The translations under genes and the position numbers were made by a program. Below are positions 10,456 through 19,988 of a stretch of 64,000 bases of DNA, one piece after another. Within the stretch, counting starts at the first letter, position 1. Each line of letters begins with the position of its first letter. A model generated the notes under the pieces. It was not told the origin of the DNA. It was given only the letters and a program-made list of their open reading frames with translations, and did no database searches. Location: the NCBI GenBank assembly GCA_042138015.1, contig JBHIVA010000005.1, positions 1 through 64,000 on the forward strand, written 5' to 3'. The DNA is from TH1177 sp042138015. Lineage in GTDB: Archaea > Thermoproteota > Nitrososphaeria > Nitrososphaerales > Nitrososphaeraceae.

Positions 10456-11175
10456 ATGTCTAAAGATTCATCTAAAAATAATGATGATTCTGATGAAAAA
10501 CTGTCACGCCGTGATTTTTTAAAATTAGTAGGTGTAGCTGGAACATTTGCTACAATACCAGCATTGTTTCCATTGGGTAAGGTTTTTGCATCAAATGGAA
10601 ATGGGTAAGGAAATGTTTCAAACAGTACGTCACAAAGAGTAAAAAAATTATCAACTGGAAATCATAAATTTAATCTGGATGGAACGTCGCCCCAAGTTGC
10701 TAATACCATGGGAAGTCGAACCATGGTAGATAGGACTTCATTCCCAATCCTTGAAGGAATGGCTATTGGTCTATTAACTTAAAAAAAGGGTGGTGTCCGT
10801 GAACCTCATTGGCATCCCAATGCACCAGAATTAAATTATGTGATTGAAGGAAAAGCAAGGCTAACTGAATTTAGTCCTGGTGGAGATGCCGGTACTTTTG
10901 AATTAGGACATGTTGATACTTTTGAAGTATCTGCCGGAGAAATTGCCTTTATTCCTCAAGGATATTTTCATTATATAGAAAATATAAACAATAATGGTAA
11001 TACAACATTTGCTGTTTTCTTTGGTAATGAAAGACCTGAAGATATTGGTATATCAGGTTCACTTTCTGCATATTCAAATGGAGTATTAGGATCAGTATTT
11101 AATACCAACCATGAAATCTTTACTAAACTTCCTAGATTGCAACAAGATGTATTTCTTGTATCTGGAGCCGGATAA
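10456..11175 (+). pseudogene. Tat-exported cupin (oxalate decarboxylase-like), broken by two in-frame TAA codons
   Basis: One reading frame runs from ATG 10456 to the stop at 11173 but is interrupted by TAA at 10606-10608 and 10780-10782. Before the first stop lies a twin-arginine signal (SRRDFLKLVGVAGTFA). After the second lies a cupin core with motif 1 REPHWHPNAPELNYVIEG (HxH and Glu metal ligands) and motif 2 PQGYFHYIEN. Without the stops the product would be about 239 residues, a secreted mononuclear metal cupin like single-domain oxalate decarboxylase/germin relatives. Because no frame shift separates the parts, inactivation looks recent. TAA is not a known recoding signal in archaea, so readthrough is unlikely. 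Confidence 0.75.
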
Positions 11176-11672
11176 GCGTAATCCTCTAATTATCTATTCA
11201 ACGCCAATCTTTTTTTCTTTCCATTCTATTCTCTTTAATTTACCTTGAATAGTTAATAAGAACTAATAGACTAAACGTTCACCTTCTTAAATTAACCAAA
11301 ATATATTTGATAACATATTAAATGTCTAATGCAGAATATATTACTTTATACTCTCTATCATCAAAAAATAAGTTTCTTTTATAAATTCATATCGAATGAT
11401 AATCAATTCTTTAATAAATTATAAATCTCTGGTACTTCTGACTATGTTGTAAATAAATATAGTGATTTTGCTATAGTTCCTTCTCTTTTTCTTATATTAC
11501 TTGTCATTATCGTAATCATTAATTCAAAATAATCAAAACTTAAAGTAAAAAGAGATACAATTTCTCTGAATTCATTCATTTATGAAATTCTTTGTTATAA
11601 AATACTGCATTTACGCATTTGAAGATTGTTATCTTAGATCTCTTTATTTATATGAACATCTATTATAATGTC
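11176..11672. other. Intergenic, no gene seen
   Basis: AT-rich spacer with no open frame or RNA fold recognised. Confidence 0.4.
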
Positions 11673-11789
11673 ATGGGACTATTTTCTAGATTTAAAAAGA
11701 AGAAAAAGGATAGTGGAGAAAAAGAAGACAAAACCAGTAGTTTTGATGAACATCAAAAATCATCAGAAAAAGAACCAGTGAACAACTAA
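11673..11789 (+). CDS. Small highly charged protein (38 residues)
   Basis: Begins MGLFSRFKKKKKDSGEKED and ends EKEPVNN. A short amphipathic N terminus followed by a lysine run and an acidic, disordered tail is a pattern I associate with small conserved thaumarchaeal proteins, possibly binding membrane or nucleic acid through the basic patch. A second ATG five bases upstream lies in another frame that reads less plausibly. No function assigned. Confidence 0.5.
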   Translation: MGLFSRFKKKKKDSGEKEDKTSSFDEHQKSSEKEPVNN

Positions 11790-12599
11790 ATTCATCATTT
11801 TTTATTTTTTTTAACTGTTATAATTTAGATTTCCTCTATATAACTTAACATCTTGGTTCTAAAGAATGGGAGATTAGAGAAATTGTAAGGGGTAACTAAA
11901 TTAATTATTTTTGCAAGTAAAAAGCATATATAGAAAATACATCAACAACCTCTATAATAAAAACATATACAATTGAGATTGAAGCTAGGAAATATAATCT
12001 CTTATTTAAAGCCAATAATTTAAATTCAGATTCAGGATACAAAATCATGGTTAGGATAACATTCTTATTTTTTACCAATAAATAGGGTAAATTACAAATG
12101 GATATCCTAATAACAATATAAAATGAGATATTTTTATATCCATTTAATACGATTCATTCCTGAGAAATTAAAAACAGAATTAAGATATGTATTTACAATC
12201 GAATATTAAAAGTTACATGATAACCACTTTAGCTTATTATTTTACTTTATCATTATAAATCATATAATCCTGAAGCATAATTAGTTTGGAACATATTAAG
12301 AAAATTGTAATTTCTAAACAAATATTTACTTACAAATATTTACTTTAAGAATAGAAAATAGACATATTTGATAAATAAATTGAAAATTTAAAAAATTTTT
12401 ATACATTTGTTTAAAGAAGATACAAGTGTATTAATACTTAATGAAGGTTAATAATAAGTACATATTAGTTTTACATAATAATGATGACTTTTTGCCGTTT
12501 TGGAGATTAATATTATAAAATATATAATTTTGATTATTATGATTAAAAATATAAGGCTAATTGGTTTTAATATTGATAATTAAGGAGAATATAAAAATT
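11790..12599. other. Intergenic, no gene seen
   Basis: About 0.8 kb of AT-rich DNA. Nothing recognised apart from a purine-rich AAGGAGAAT just before the PAC2-family start, a plausible ribosome-binding site. Confidence 0.4.
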
Positions 12600-13424
12600 A
12601 TGAGTCGAACATATATTAGTGAAATACGAACATTCGAAAAACTCAAGTCATTGGATAATCCAACTCTCATTGCCGGATTCCCCGGGCCTGGTTTAGTAGG
12701 TTCTATAAGTACTAGCTTCATAATAGATTATCTGAATATGCATCAAATAGCATGCGTAGAATCAGATTACATTACCCCTGGAGTTATCTACATCGGAGGA
12801 AGATTACGACATCCTTTTAGAATATATGCAAATGAAGATAGAAATATTTGCGTCATGGTATGTGAGGCACCAATTTTAATAAATGGCATACATATAGTAA
12901 TGGACACATTAATGAGTTGGTCAAAAGAAAATAATATAAAAGAGGTAATCGTTTTAGATAGCATTCCAATAAATGGTATATTAAAAGAAGGAAGACAGAC
13001 GGTAATCTTACATGATGACGGTGTGCATAAAAAAGGAATGGGAATTAATCAAAAAAATAATAAACTGAATAGGTTTAAGGAAAATAGTAATCTTGATAGG
13101 AAGGCAATAGAAAATTCTATAAATTATAATTATACTGCCTATATTGGAGGACTTGCAGGAGGGTTGTTGTCTTCCTGTTTATCGTATGGTATTTCTTGTA
13201 CTGCAATTCTTGTTCCTGCCCCAACTGGATTTGCTGATCCTGAAGGTGCTGCGCTATTAATCGAATCTTTTGATAAACTTACAACAACCGATAATTTAAA
13301 AATTGATCCAACTCAACTTAAAAAACAAGGAGTTATCATAAGACAGCAATTGGATAAAATAATGCAATCAATCCAGGAGCAGAGACAACAATCACCTCCA
13401 GAACAAAAATCAATGTATGGCTAA
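12600..13424 (+). CDS. PAC2 family protein (proteasome assembly chaperone-like)
   Basis: A 274-residue PAC2-fold protein. The N terminus has the family signature PTLIAGFPGPGLVGSIS, followed by YIGGRLRHPFRIY, and later the YIGGLAGGLLSSC and LVPAPTGFADPEGAALLIE segments typical of archaeal PAC2 proteins, thought to act as ATP-independent chaperones like eukaryotic Pba1/Pba2. The C-terminal 40 residues are Gln-rich and helical. The start is taken at ATG 12600, preceded by AAGGAGAAT, rather than the in-frame TTG at 12561. The protein is cytosolic; partner proteins are unknown here. Confidence 0.85.
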   Translation: MSRTYISEIRTFEKLKSLDNPTLIAGFPGPGLVGSISTSFIIDYLNMHQIACVESDYITPGVIYIGGRLRHPFRIYANEDRNICVMVCEAPILINGIHIVMDTLMSWSKENNIKEVIVLDSIPINGILKEGRQTVILHDDGVHKKGMGINQKNNKLNRFKENSNLDRKAIENSINYNYTAYIGGLAGGLLSSCLSYGISCTAILVPAPTGFADPEGAALLIESFDKLTTTDNLKIDPTQLKKQGVIIRQQLDKIMQSIQEQRQQSPPEQKSMYG

Positions 13425-13548
13425 ATGAAAATATGAAAATCTTAATAATAAACATTCAATATGTTTTAGATAACGAGATTTTAAAAAAGTAAATACTAAC
13501 ATTATCATATTATACTGATATTACACATTCACTGATATTACACATTCT

Positions 13549-13935
13549 CTAATTATTCTCTTTTCTTTTTTTTGTCCAATTTAATCTCATATTATTTAAA
13601 AGTTCAAAATTCTCATAAATATATGGTCTCTTTTTCCTCATTCCTTTTACTATATTTAATGCCTTTTTCCAAAATGGAGAAGGGTTGAACATATCAAAGT
13701 AAATATCTGGATCTATCATTCTATTGTTTACAATAACACCAGAAAGTTCAAAAAAGCCACAAACAGCAATAAAATGTGACCTTTGAATCGAAGGACCTCC
13801 GTACTTTTGTTTGTATTCTTCATAACTGTCAACATCCAGTTCTTCTAGAAACCAAAGTATCGCATCTCTATGTCCATCATAAATTTTGTATAACTTTATT
13901 AATAAATCAGAATCAACTGAATCTTTTGATACCAT
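13549..13935 (-). CDS. DUF4760-like protein
   Basis: A 128-residue helical protein with the central pattern RSHFIAVCGFFELSGVIVNN followed by D.YFDMFNPSPFWKK and a basic C terminus. This order resembles DUF4760 proteins, which have no established role. No membrane segment or metal motif is visible. It lies just outside the left end of the integrated element. Confidence 0.5.
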   Translation of the reverse strand: MVSKDSVDSDLLIKLYKIYDGHRDAILWFLEELDVDSYEEYKQKYGGPSIQRSHFIAVCGFFELSGVIVNNRMIDPDIYFDMFNPSPFWKKALNIVKGMRKKRPYIYENFELLNNMRLNWTKKRKENN

Positions 13936-14280
13936 TATATATTTTGTGTTAAAGTAATAGATAAAGTATTCATTAAATTAGAATTAAATGAGTTATTAAA
14001 ACACGGAACCTATGGGAAATATTTCATAGGAAATTTTATGAGCTAATTTCTTACGCTATGAGTTTATGTTGGGTTATAATAACTGATGTTCTCATCTTTT
14101 CCTTAATATTTCAATTCCACTTTCGATAAATCATCCTTATTTAATTGAGTTATACTATTATGAAAATATTTAAAATATGGTGGTATGCATTATGAACTTC
14201 ATTAAACTGATTTAATTGATTTGATAAAAAACATTATCTTATTATCCAAAACAAAAAGATATAATTTCAATTTAAATAAG

Positions 14281-14640
14281 TTATATGACTTTAAGATAAA
14301 CAAGAAAGATTTCAATGAATCCTACTAATGCTGCCAACCCAATGATCAATCCAATATTTTTTTTAACACATTTTCAGCGATTTTCTTTTCATGATATTTA
14401 CGAGGAGAAACATTTTTTATTAAAAACGTAACCATAAATCCTATTACAATTCCTAAAAGATTTGCAAGTAAATTTAAGAAAGAAAACAGTGCTATTTCAA
14501 ATGAAAAGGTTCCTAAACCTATTCCTACAACAGCTGCAGGTGGAACCAATGCAACAGCAATTGCAACACCAGTCATGGATTCTGCAAATGACGTGAGTAA
14601 GGATAAGCCACCTGCAATACCAAGTAGTAGGGATGGTTAT
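14281..14640 (-). pseudogene. C-terminal half of a DUF389 membrane protein, split by an integrated element
   Basis: The minus strand from about 14,635 reads LLLGIAGGLSLL, then MTGVAIAVALVPPAA and three hydrophobic helices, the C-terminal part of TIGR00341/DUF389 membrane proteins. It has no start of its own apart from an internal ATG at 14,576. The reading frame continues exactly from the N-terminal half at 23,776-24,382 across the shared TACCAAGTA. A second lesion is present: an eight-A tract (8 T on the plus strand, about 14,357-14,364) stops the frame at 14,346, whereas one extra A would extend it through KKNIGLIIGLAALVGF to a stop at 14,281. The rejoined protein would be about 310 residues, normal for the family. 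Confidence 0.85.
14618..14626. repeat. Left attachment-site core
   Basis: TACCAAGTA, identical to 23,776-23,784. On the minus strand it encodes the TAC-TTG-GT part of the LLG tripeptide at which the two halves of the DUF389 gene meet in frame. Confidence 0.8.
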
Positions 14641-14746
14641 CTTATCTGATATTCTCTAAAAAATGAGAATTACAATAAAAAGGGTTTAGATTTGTATTCT
14701 TCTATATCATTAAATGGAAGATCATTAACTGAACAAACAATAAAAA

Positions 14747-14881
14747 TTAGTTGTTATTTTTATCTTCTCCGATTTTCTCCGAATGATAATGTTGATAATG
14801 TATAGCAAGTTCAGTAGGTCTACTAAAAGTTTTATTACAAAATTGACATTTATTAGGATCTTCATCAGTACCAGTTAACAT
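14747..14881 (-). CDS. C2H2 zinc finger mini-protein (44 residues)
   Basis: A single classical zinc finger: CQFCNKTF, a 12-residue finger with Leu in the expected core position, and paired histidines in IHYQHYH, flanked by short charged tails. Stand-alone C2H2 fingers of 40-60 residues are a hallmark of archaeal viruses and plasmids, where they act as DNA-binding regulators. It begins with ATG at 14,881 and is the first gene inside the left end of the element. Target site unknown. Confidence 0.8.
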   Translation of the reverse strand: MLTGTDEDPNKCQFCNKTFSRPTELAIHYQHYHSEKIGEDKNNN

Positions 14882-15354
14882 ATAAAATATTAGTTTATAA
14901 AATATTTAAAGTATATAGTGATAGTGATATCAATCACCACATAGACTTGCCCGAATGATTTAGACTACGTTGTATTTGGTTCTCGTTGAATTAGAATAAA
15001 AGAATTATTGTTTGTAATTTCTGTTTATGATATTTCAGATAGTGTCAAAGACTATTGTACAAGATATGGTTTAATTATCTCAACAGAATGTTAGAATTTG
15101 GCTAATCTTCTATCCTTCTACTAGATTTGTATTCCAATATCCTCTAATGCTACCGTATTTCAAATATTAAAGTAAATACCGGATTACGCTCAATTCTCTT
15201 GCTTATAAGACTCCATAACCAGCAGGTGTTGTTTATATCAAACTCGTAATGGACTATTTGTGGATATATTGAATACATCAATATCTTCTTGGAAATATTC
15301 TTCAGTGTCATTCTACCAAAATTTTAAGTATTATGTTTGTTAAAAAAATAATCT
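14882..15354. other. Element spacer, possibly decayed coding
   Basis: A minus-strand frame of 53 codons (15,150-15,311) is open but has no recognisable pattern. A stretch near 15,126-15,156 resembles one near 16,136-16,166 (GATTTGTAT..TAATATC), perhaps remnants of a duplicated gene. No firm gene is called. Confidence 0.3.
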
Positions 15355-15576
15355 ATGAGAAAAGAGGGGGAAAAAATTGAGAAAAATAAAAGTAAACAAC
15401 CAAATTTTTATGATGATGATACTTTATCTAAAATGAGAAATTATTATAATATTGAAGATGATGTCGACCTATTGAAATTTATTAAAAAAAATGGTTTGTT
15501 TAACAATGACGATTTAGATAGTAGCCTCAACTATAGTGGGGATGATAACAAAAAGAGAATTGAAATAACCGAATGA
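15355..15576 (+). CDS. Small acidic protein, unknown function
   Basis: A 73-residue hydrophilic protein with a basic N terminus and Asp/Asn-rich body (NFYDDDTLSKMRNYYNIEDD, LLKFIKKNGLFNNDD). It probably forms a short helical domain. Its end overlaps the 3' end of the convergent gene at 15,514. Not recognised; the codon pattern looks real but the call is tentative. Confidence 0.4.
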   Translation: MRKEGEKIEKNKSKQPNFYDDDTLSKMRNYYNIEDDVDLLKFIKKNGLFNNDDLDSSLNYSGDDNKKRIEITE

Positions 15577-15924
15577 CGAAAATGATTTATCACCATTTTT
15601 CTTTGTATTTATTCTATTTTGAATAGCACCAATAGCAAAACCTACATGAGAACAATCATCAGTTCTGCATGTTGTGCATAGAGGAGAACCATTAATAATA
15701 CTAACTTCAATTTCCATATTATGCAGGTTATCATAAAGTATTAATTTATTTTTATCATAATCCAACTCTTTTAATACTAGTTTTAGTTTTATGTCAGAGT
15801 CATTAATGCTACCTTCTTCTACAGAAAACCAATTACTAAAATATTTAATTCCATCTTCCAATGTGTTTCGGATATCTGAGTTATTGGGATTTATCGGACT
15901 CCTACTGGGTCCGTCTATTGACAT
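15514..15924 (-). CDS. SWIM-like zinc-binding protein
   Basis: A 136-residue protein with a possible zinc site LCTTCRTDDCSHVGFAIGA. The Cys-Cys-Cys-His order followed by a hydrophobic helix recalls SWIM fingers, with an extra residue between the first two cysteines. The preceding strands (LVLKELDYDKNKLILYD) resemble the beta hairpins before SWIM domains. The last 30 residues after the finger are Ser/Phe-rich. It may be a distant relative of the clearer SWIM protein at 20,842. Function unknown, probably nucleic-acid or protein binding. Confidence 0.5.
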   Translation of the reverse strand: MSIDGPSRSPINPNNSDIRNTLEDGIKYFSNWFSVEEGSINDSDIKLKLVLKELDYDKNKLILYDNLHNMEIEVSIINGSPLCTTCRTDDCSHVGFAIGAIQNRINTKKNGDKSFSSFGYFNSLFVIIPTIVEATI

Positions 15925-16487
15925 TCTATTGAGATTTCTCTCCTCTTCCTTTCTATTAATAAAAAGAAATGGTTTTTGTACAAATACTTGAAATCAGTAT
16001 TACAAAAGATATATTTTAAAATATCTCCTGAAATGCATTAATGAAAAATAGATTAAATTATTAGTTTAATGATAATATTTTCACGCTTAGTTAGGTTGAC
16101 ATATTGAGATATTTCATATTGGCTACAAAGAATCTATATCTCGATTTGTATACTAATATCATCCAGTAATACTTTTTTGATACATCTACCTGTTCTTTAC
16201 ATCAAGATGATATAAGTATCAATTAATACAATCATTCCACTATAGCCATACCCGCTCTCTCCAAAGTTCTCCAATGAATATATCAATTTATGACTTGTAA
16301 ACGATAAGGGGTAGAACAATTCCTTCCTTCCGGATAGCAACTTTATTGGAAGAACAGAGATGGAAATCCTACAGGTCCAATCTGAAAAAACAGGATAGAA
16401 AAATATTCAGTCAGATGTTTTCGGTTGTAGCATTGTATAATTCTGCTTGTACTCGCTGTAAAACCAATCAGAATACAACCCATTTTT
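15925..16487. other. Element spacer, no gene seen
   Basis: AT-rich, with scattered short open frames on both strands but no recognisable product. Confidence 0.35.
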
Positions 16488-16820
16488 ATGTCAATAATGC
16501 TTTACAATTATACTAAACTCAATGAGATGTTGAAAGACAACAACAATAATCATTCTAGTCTTTCCAAAGAAAAATATAATAGCACATTAGATGTGTTTTT
16601 CAGTCAAAATCAAGACAACACAATTTTAGAAAATGAGATTAAATCATGGGAGAATTTTTCATTAGGTTTACGGAGAAATAATAGAATATTATTCAAACAA
16701 ATGTTACAGTCATGCTATAAATATTCACCACCTATCAAAGTGATGGGAAATCAGCGATCTGCAGATTCATTATTTATGACTATATTGGTAGTACAATACA
16801 AACAATTATTTAAAAAATAG
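16488..16820 (+). CDS. Unknown helical protein
   Basis: A 110-residue protein with Asn-rich N terminus and a helical core ENEIKSWENFSLGLRRNNRILFKQMLQSC followed by a second helix RSADSLFMTILVVQYKQLF. The W..F...LR..N..LF..ML pattern looks like a conserved family, but I cannot name it. No metal site or membrane segment. It is one of few plus-strand genes in the element. Confidence 0.5.
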   Translation: MSIMLYNYTKLNEMLKDNNNNHSSLSKEKYNSTLDVFFSQNQDNTILENEIKSWENFSLGLRRNNRILFKQMLQSCYKYSPPIKVMGNQRSADSLFMTILVVQYKQLFKK

Positions 16821-16902
16821 TATAAAAAATCTTTTAGGAGTCAAAAAAATTTATCGAGATTTGTTTCAATCAATATTTATCAATAGTTTGCTTAGGTTCT
16901 TT

Positions 16903-17430
16903 TTACAATCCTTTAATACTACTGGTCAGAATTTTAGTAATTAAATCTTCTTTTTCTTCAATAATCTTGTCTTTTTTATCTCGCCATGTTGAATCAGATG
17001 ATGTTTTTCCTGATACAGTATTGTTATAGGTGTTTTGTAAATCAGCATAAAATTTTGTGAGATTGTGTACTAGATTTTTCCATGTTTGTTTAATATCCTT
17101 GTTATCATGAAAATATGCTATTAGTTGGGACTCTATTATTGCGGCTTGTATTTCCAACTGTCTATAATCCTCATTGGCACTCTCCCATTTTTTTCTAAAT
17201 TCTTCAGAATCAATATCCATATATCCTATTTGAATTTTCATAAACTGAACCGACATAACTTCTTTCATTATGATTTCACTAATTTTCTTAATGAGGTCTA
17301 TTTTGATTTCTAATTCTTTTTGATGATCTTGCCATCTTTTAGTAATTCTTGGAATTATAAGACTAGATAGTATTGCACCAACGATTAAAACTACTAAAGG
17401 ATGAGTTGCAAGATCCCCAATATTGACCAT
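16903..17430 (-). CDS. Membrane-anchored coiled-coil protein
   Basis: A 175-residue protein with one N-terminal transmembrane helix (about residues 9-27, HPLVVLIVGAILSSLIIP) followed by a long charged helical region (KELEIKIDLIKKISEIIMKE) and a final basic/acidic helix. The layout suggests a cytosolic helical bundle tethered to the membrane. No enzyme motif. It is followed on the same strand by a small helical gene at 17,539-17,805 upstream. Function unknown; proteins like this are frequent in mobile elements. Confidence 0.55.
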   Translation of the reverse strand: MVNIGDLATHPLVVLIVGAILSSLIIPRITKRWQDHQKELEIKIDLIKKISEIIMKEVMSVQFMKIQIGYMDIDSEEFRKKWESANEDYRQLEIQAAIIESQLIAYFHDNKDIKQTWKNLVHNLTKFYADLQNTYNNTVSGKTSSDSTWRDKKDKIIEEKEDLITKILTSSIKGL

Positions 17431-17538
17431 TTTTTCTATTAAATCATAATTTGATATAATCTTTATTTACATATAGAGCGTGATTATCCTATCTGATATT
17501 GAAGTATTAATTATACTACTAGAATGGTTACTGGCTTC

Positions 17539-17805
17539 CTATTCTTTATTTTCAAATCTTATCTTTTTAATCTTTTTTATTATATGCTCATTACTTTTTA
17601 CGAAATCTTCCAGAATAGAATAAGATTCTTCAATAGTCTGTATATTACTTTCTGCATTTTCCCTACTGATATTACCTGCAAGCATACTATCAGTATTCTT
17701 CCTAATAGTATTTGCAGACCATTTTGTAAATTGTCCTATAGTGTTTATGAATAGTGCTGCTTTTTTTGCAGTAGAAGTCATCTGGTCAATACGTTTAGGA
17801 TCCAT
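17539..17805 (-). CDS. Small helical protein, unknown function
   Basis: An 88-residue, almost entirely helical and charged protein (MDPKRIDQMTSTAKKAALF at the start, KIKKIRFENKE at the end). It lies about 110 bases upstream of the membrane-anchored coiled-coil gene on the same strand and may be co-transcribed with it. Not recognised. Confidence 0.45.
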   Translation of the reverse strand: MDPKRIDQMTSTAKKAALFINTIGQFTKWSANTIRKNTDSMLAGNISRENAESNIQTIEESYSILEDFVKSNEHIIKKIKKIRFENKE

Positions 17806-17890
17806 ATCTCTAGAGTAATAGATTAATATGATATTATTTTTATTTTTTAATTAGATTAATATCTTAATTTTAACAGATAGATAGAATCTC

Positions 17891-17917
17891 AAACTCTTAC
17901 TCTTACTCGAGAGTAAG
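17891..17917. repeat. Flanking repeat of the secreted-protein module, left copy
   Basis: AAACTCTTACTCTTACTC followed by GAGAGTAAG, nearly repeated at 20,171-20,197. This copy holds a small inverted repeat (CTTACTC-GA-GAGTAAG); in the right copy that arm is degraded. The two copies bracket the duplicated secreted-protein genes. Confidence 0.5.
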
Positions 17918-18050
17918 AATAGTAATATAACATAAATAATATGGCAATGTGGTAGCATCTAATTTCTATTAAAAAAATTAAAAAAAAATTTGAATATTTG
18001 ACCAGAAAGAATTTCTATGTTGTTGATTTGTTTGCTATTCTTGTTGTATT

Positions 18051-18734
18051 TTATTTATCAGATAACTTGGTTTTTAAGACTTGTAATTTTTTGAGTTGTT
18101 CTAATTGGGTATAAGTTTCTGTTGTACTGACTAATTGAGAATTATCTTCAGGATCGCAAACATTTCCTATTCCATCACCATCATTGTCCATCTGATCTGG
18201 ATTGGCATTGAAAGGACAGTTATCACAGATATCACCTATACTATCAGCGTCAGAATCGATTTGAGTGGGATTGTGATTAACAGGACAGTTATCATTAGGA
18301 CTTGGTATTCCATCCTGATCTGGATCTGTAGATGGGGGTTCTTCACCTGTTGGAGTTATTTGGTCATTATGATTGAAATTAATACAGACGTTTGCTAGAT
18401 TCTTCTCTAGGTTAACAGCATCATCATTAAATAGACGGTTACTAGATGCACTATTTTCCTGTTCTTGAGGATCTTCAACTTGTGCTGCGGATATACCATT
18501 AGTATCTGGGATTTGGTTCACGTCTACACCATTTATATTTACGATATTATTGGAACATTTTACTTTTTGATTGTTTACATCTGCTGCTTTTTTCTTGTGA
18601 TCCTTGGCATATGGGTCTTTAAAGTCTGGAACATAGGGTAGAGCGAATGAAGATGGAATTGTCATTGATATAGTTCCAGCAACTAGTACTGCTGCTAACA
18701 AAAACATAGAACCTATTTTTCTTTTAGTATTCAT
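18051..18734 (-). CDS. Secreted protein with thrombospondin type-3 (calcium-binding) repeats
   Basis: A 227-residue exported protein. A basic start and hydrophobic core (GSMFLLAAVLVAGTISMT) end in a likely signal-peptidase site after SSFA. The middle, about residues 28-120, matches the paralogue at 19,214 (DPYAKDHKK, NINGVDVNQ). The C-terminal third, absent from the paralogue, has thrombospondin type-3 repeats (DQDGIPSPNDNCP, DSDADSIGDICDNCP, DNDGDGIGNVCD), which bind calcium and usually occur on cell-surface proteins. It is probably envelope-associated cargo of the element. Confidence 0.8.
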   Translation of the reverse strand: MNTKRKIGSMFLLAAVLVAGTISMTIPSSFALPYVPDFKDPYAKDHKKKAADVNNQKVKCSNNIVNINGVDVNQIPDTNGISAAQVEDPQEQENSASSNRLFNDDAVNLEKNLANVCINFNHNDQITPTGEEPPSTDPDQDGIPSPNDNCPVNHNPTQIDSDADSIGDICDNCPFNANPDQMDNDGDGIGNVCDPEDNSQLVSTTETYTQLEQLKKLQVLKTKLSDK

Positions 18735-18928
18735 TGTTCTAGTAGACTCAATAATGTATATCTAGCGTACGAACAAACATTAGATATTGTTTGAATATAA
18801 TCTAATAGTATAATGTTATTAGGATATAACTATAATTTGATAATTATAAAAGAATAATCTATAATAAAAGAATTTTTAAAGAATAACAGCAAAACATGTC
18901 TATTTTATTAAAATATATTTAAACGATC

Positions 18929-19056
18929 ATAGTGTGAGGCTTCAAATGAATAATAAAATAAAAACAAATCACCCTCGAAACTATTTTCTGTCATGTCTTT
19001 GTTTTCCTCTATTGTATATGAGAAAAACTTATAACATGAATCAAGCCTCATACTAT
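18929..19056. repeat. 128-bp inverted-repeat hairpin, copy A
   Basis: Outer arms ATAGTGTGAGGCTT and AAGCCTCATACTAT pair at 13 of 14 positions. An inner stem pairs GTTTTCCTCT with TGAGAAAAAC. Copy B at 19,861-19,988 has the same length and the same two stems, with differing bases. It lies about 195 bases upstream of the start of the 18,734 gene. It may be a structured RNA, a MITE-like insert or a terminator/regulatory hairpin. Confidence 0.65.
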
Positions 19057-19213
19057 ATTACTAGATGAAAATAAACTTTATAAATTTGATCTCATTTTGT
19101 AATAGATTTTAATATCAAAAAATGAAACTAAATGAAATGATAACTTGGTATCACCAAAGTAATATATTTATAAATAGATATAAAAATGCCGTAAAATAAA
19201 AAAAGGATATGAA

Positions 19214-19603
19214 TTAATCCAATAGAGGACCTATGTCTGCTTGTCCATTAAGATTTAGATTAGCACAGATGTTTACTAGATTTCTGTCTATGTTAAGACC
19301 ACCATCAAGTAAACCATTACCATTTCCATTCTCTGGACCATTTTCTTCAAGTTGTGCTGTTGCTACGTCACCGTTTTGTGGTGGTAATTGATTAACATCT
19401 ACACCATTGATATTGGTATTACTGTTGTGACAGTTGATTTTTTGGATATTTACACTTGCCTTTTTATGGTCTTTAGCATATGGATCAGCATATGGATCTT
19501 CATAATATTGAGCGAATGACGATGGAATAGTCATGGATATAGTTCCTGCAACAAGTACTGCGGCCAATAAGAACATTGAACCTATATTTATTTTAGATTT
19601 CAT
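19214..19603 (-). CDS. Small secreted protein, paralogue of the 18,051 gene
   Basis: A 129-residue exported protein with the same signal peptide as its neighbour (GSMFLLAAVLVAGTISMT, cut after SSFA) and the same mature segment (DPYAKDHKK, one Cys, NINGVDVNQLP, an Asn/Gly-rich linker, NLVNICANLNLNG), but ending before the calcium-repeat region. The two cysteines fall at matching places in both paralogues. The upstream 400 bases, including a 128-bp hairpin, are also duplicated, so the genes arose by a tandem duplication of a whole module. Confidence 0.75.
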   Translation of the reverse strand: MKSKINIGSMFLLAAVLVAGTISMTIPSSFAQYYEDPYADPYAKDHKKASVNIQKINCHNSNTNINGVDVNQLPPQNGDVATAQLEENGPENGNGNGLLDGGLNIDRNLVNICANLNLNGQADIGPLLD

Positions 19604-19860
19604 TGTTCTATTAAATGATATATGGTATATCTAACGTACGAACAAACATTAGAGATTGTTTGAATATAATCTATTAGTATAAGGTTATTAGGAAATAACT
19701 ACGATTCAATAATTATAAAACAATAGTCTGTAATTTTTTTAGTAAATTCATATGCAATCAAGACACATATGCAATCAAGACACTTATTTATTAAAACTAA
19801 ATATTTGAAAGATAACAAAAAAATCTACTGTCCCATAAAGATATATCGATAATTCAAATC

Positions 19861-19988
19861 ATAGTATGAGGCATCAAATGAATCATAAAACTAAAAACAG
19901 AATTCCCCCATAAACTATTTTCTGTCATGTCTTTGTTTTTCTCTTTTGTTTGAGAAAGACTTATCACATGAATCTAGCCTCATACTGT
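19861..19988. repeat. 128-bp inverted-repeat hairpin, copy B
   Basis: Outer arms ATAGTATGAGGCAT and TAGCCTCATACTGT pair at 12 of 14 positions, and an inner stem GTTTTTCTC pairs with GAGAAAGAC. It is equal in length to copy A, and the central TTTTCTGTCATGTCTTTG is identical in both. It lies about 258 bases upstream of the 19,603 start. Confidence 0.65.

Noticed and set aside
10456..11175. Stop-codon recoding (pyrrolysine/selenocysteine type) in the cupin
   Set aside because: Pyrrolysine uses TAG and selenocysteine TGA; both stops are TAA, so nonsense mutation is simpler.
15150..15311. 53-codon minus-strand frame in the element
   Set aside because: Composition is not clearly protein-like and no motif is present; mentioned only as possible decayed sequence.
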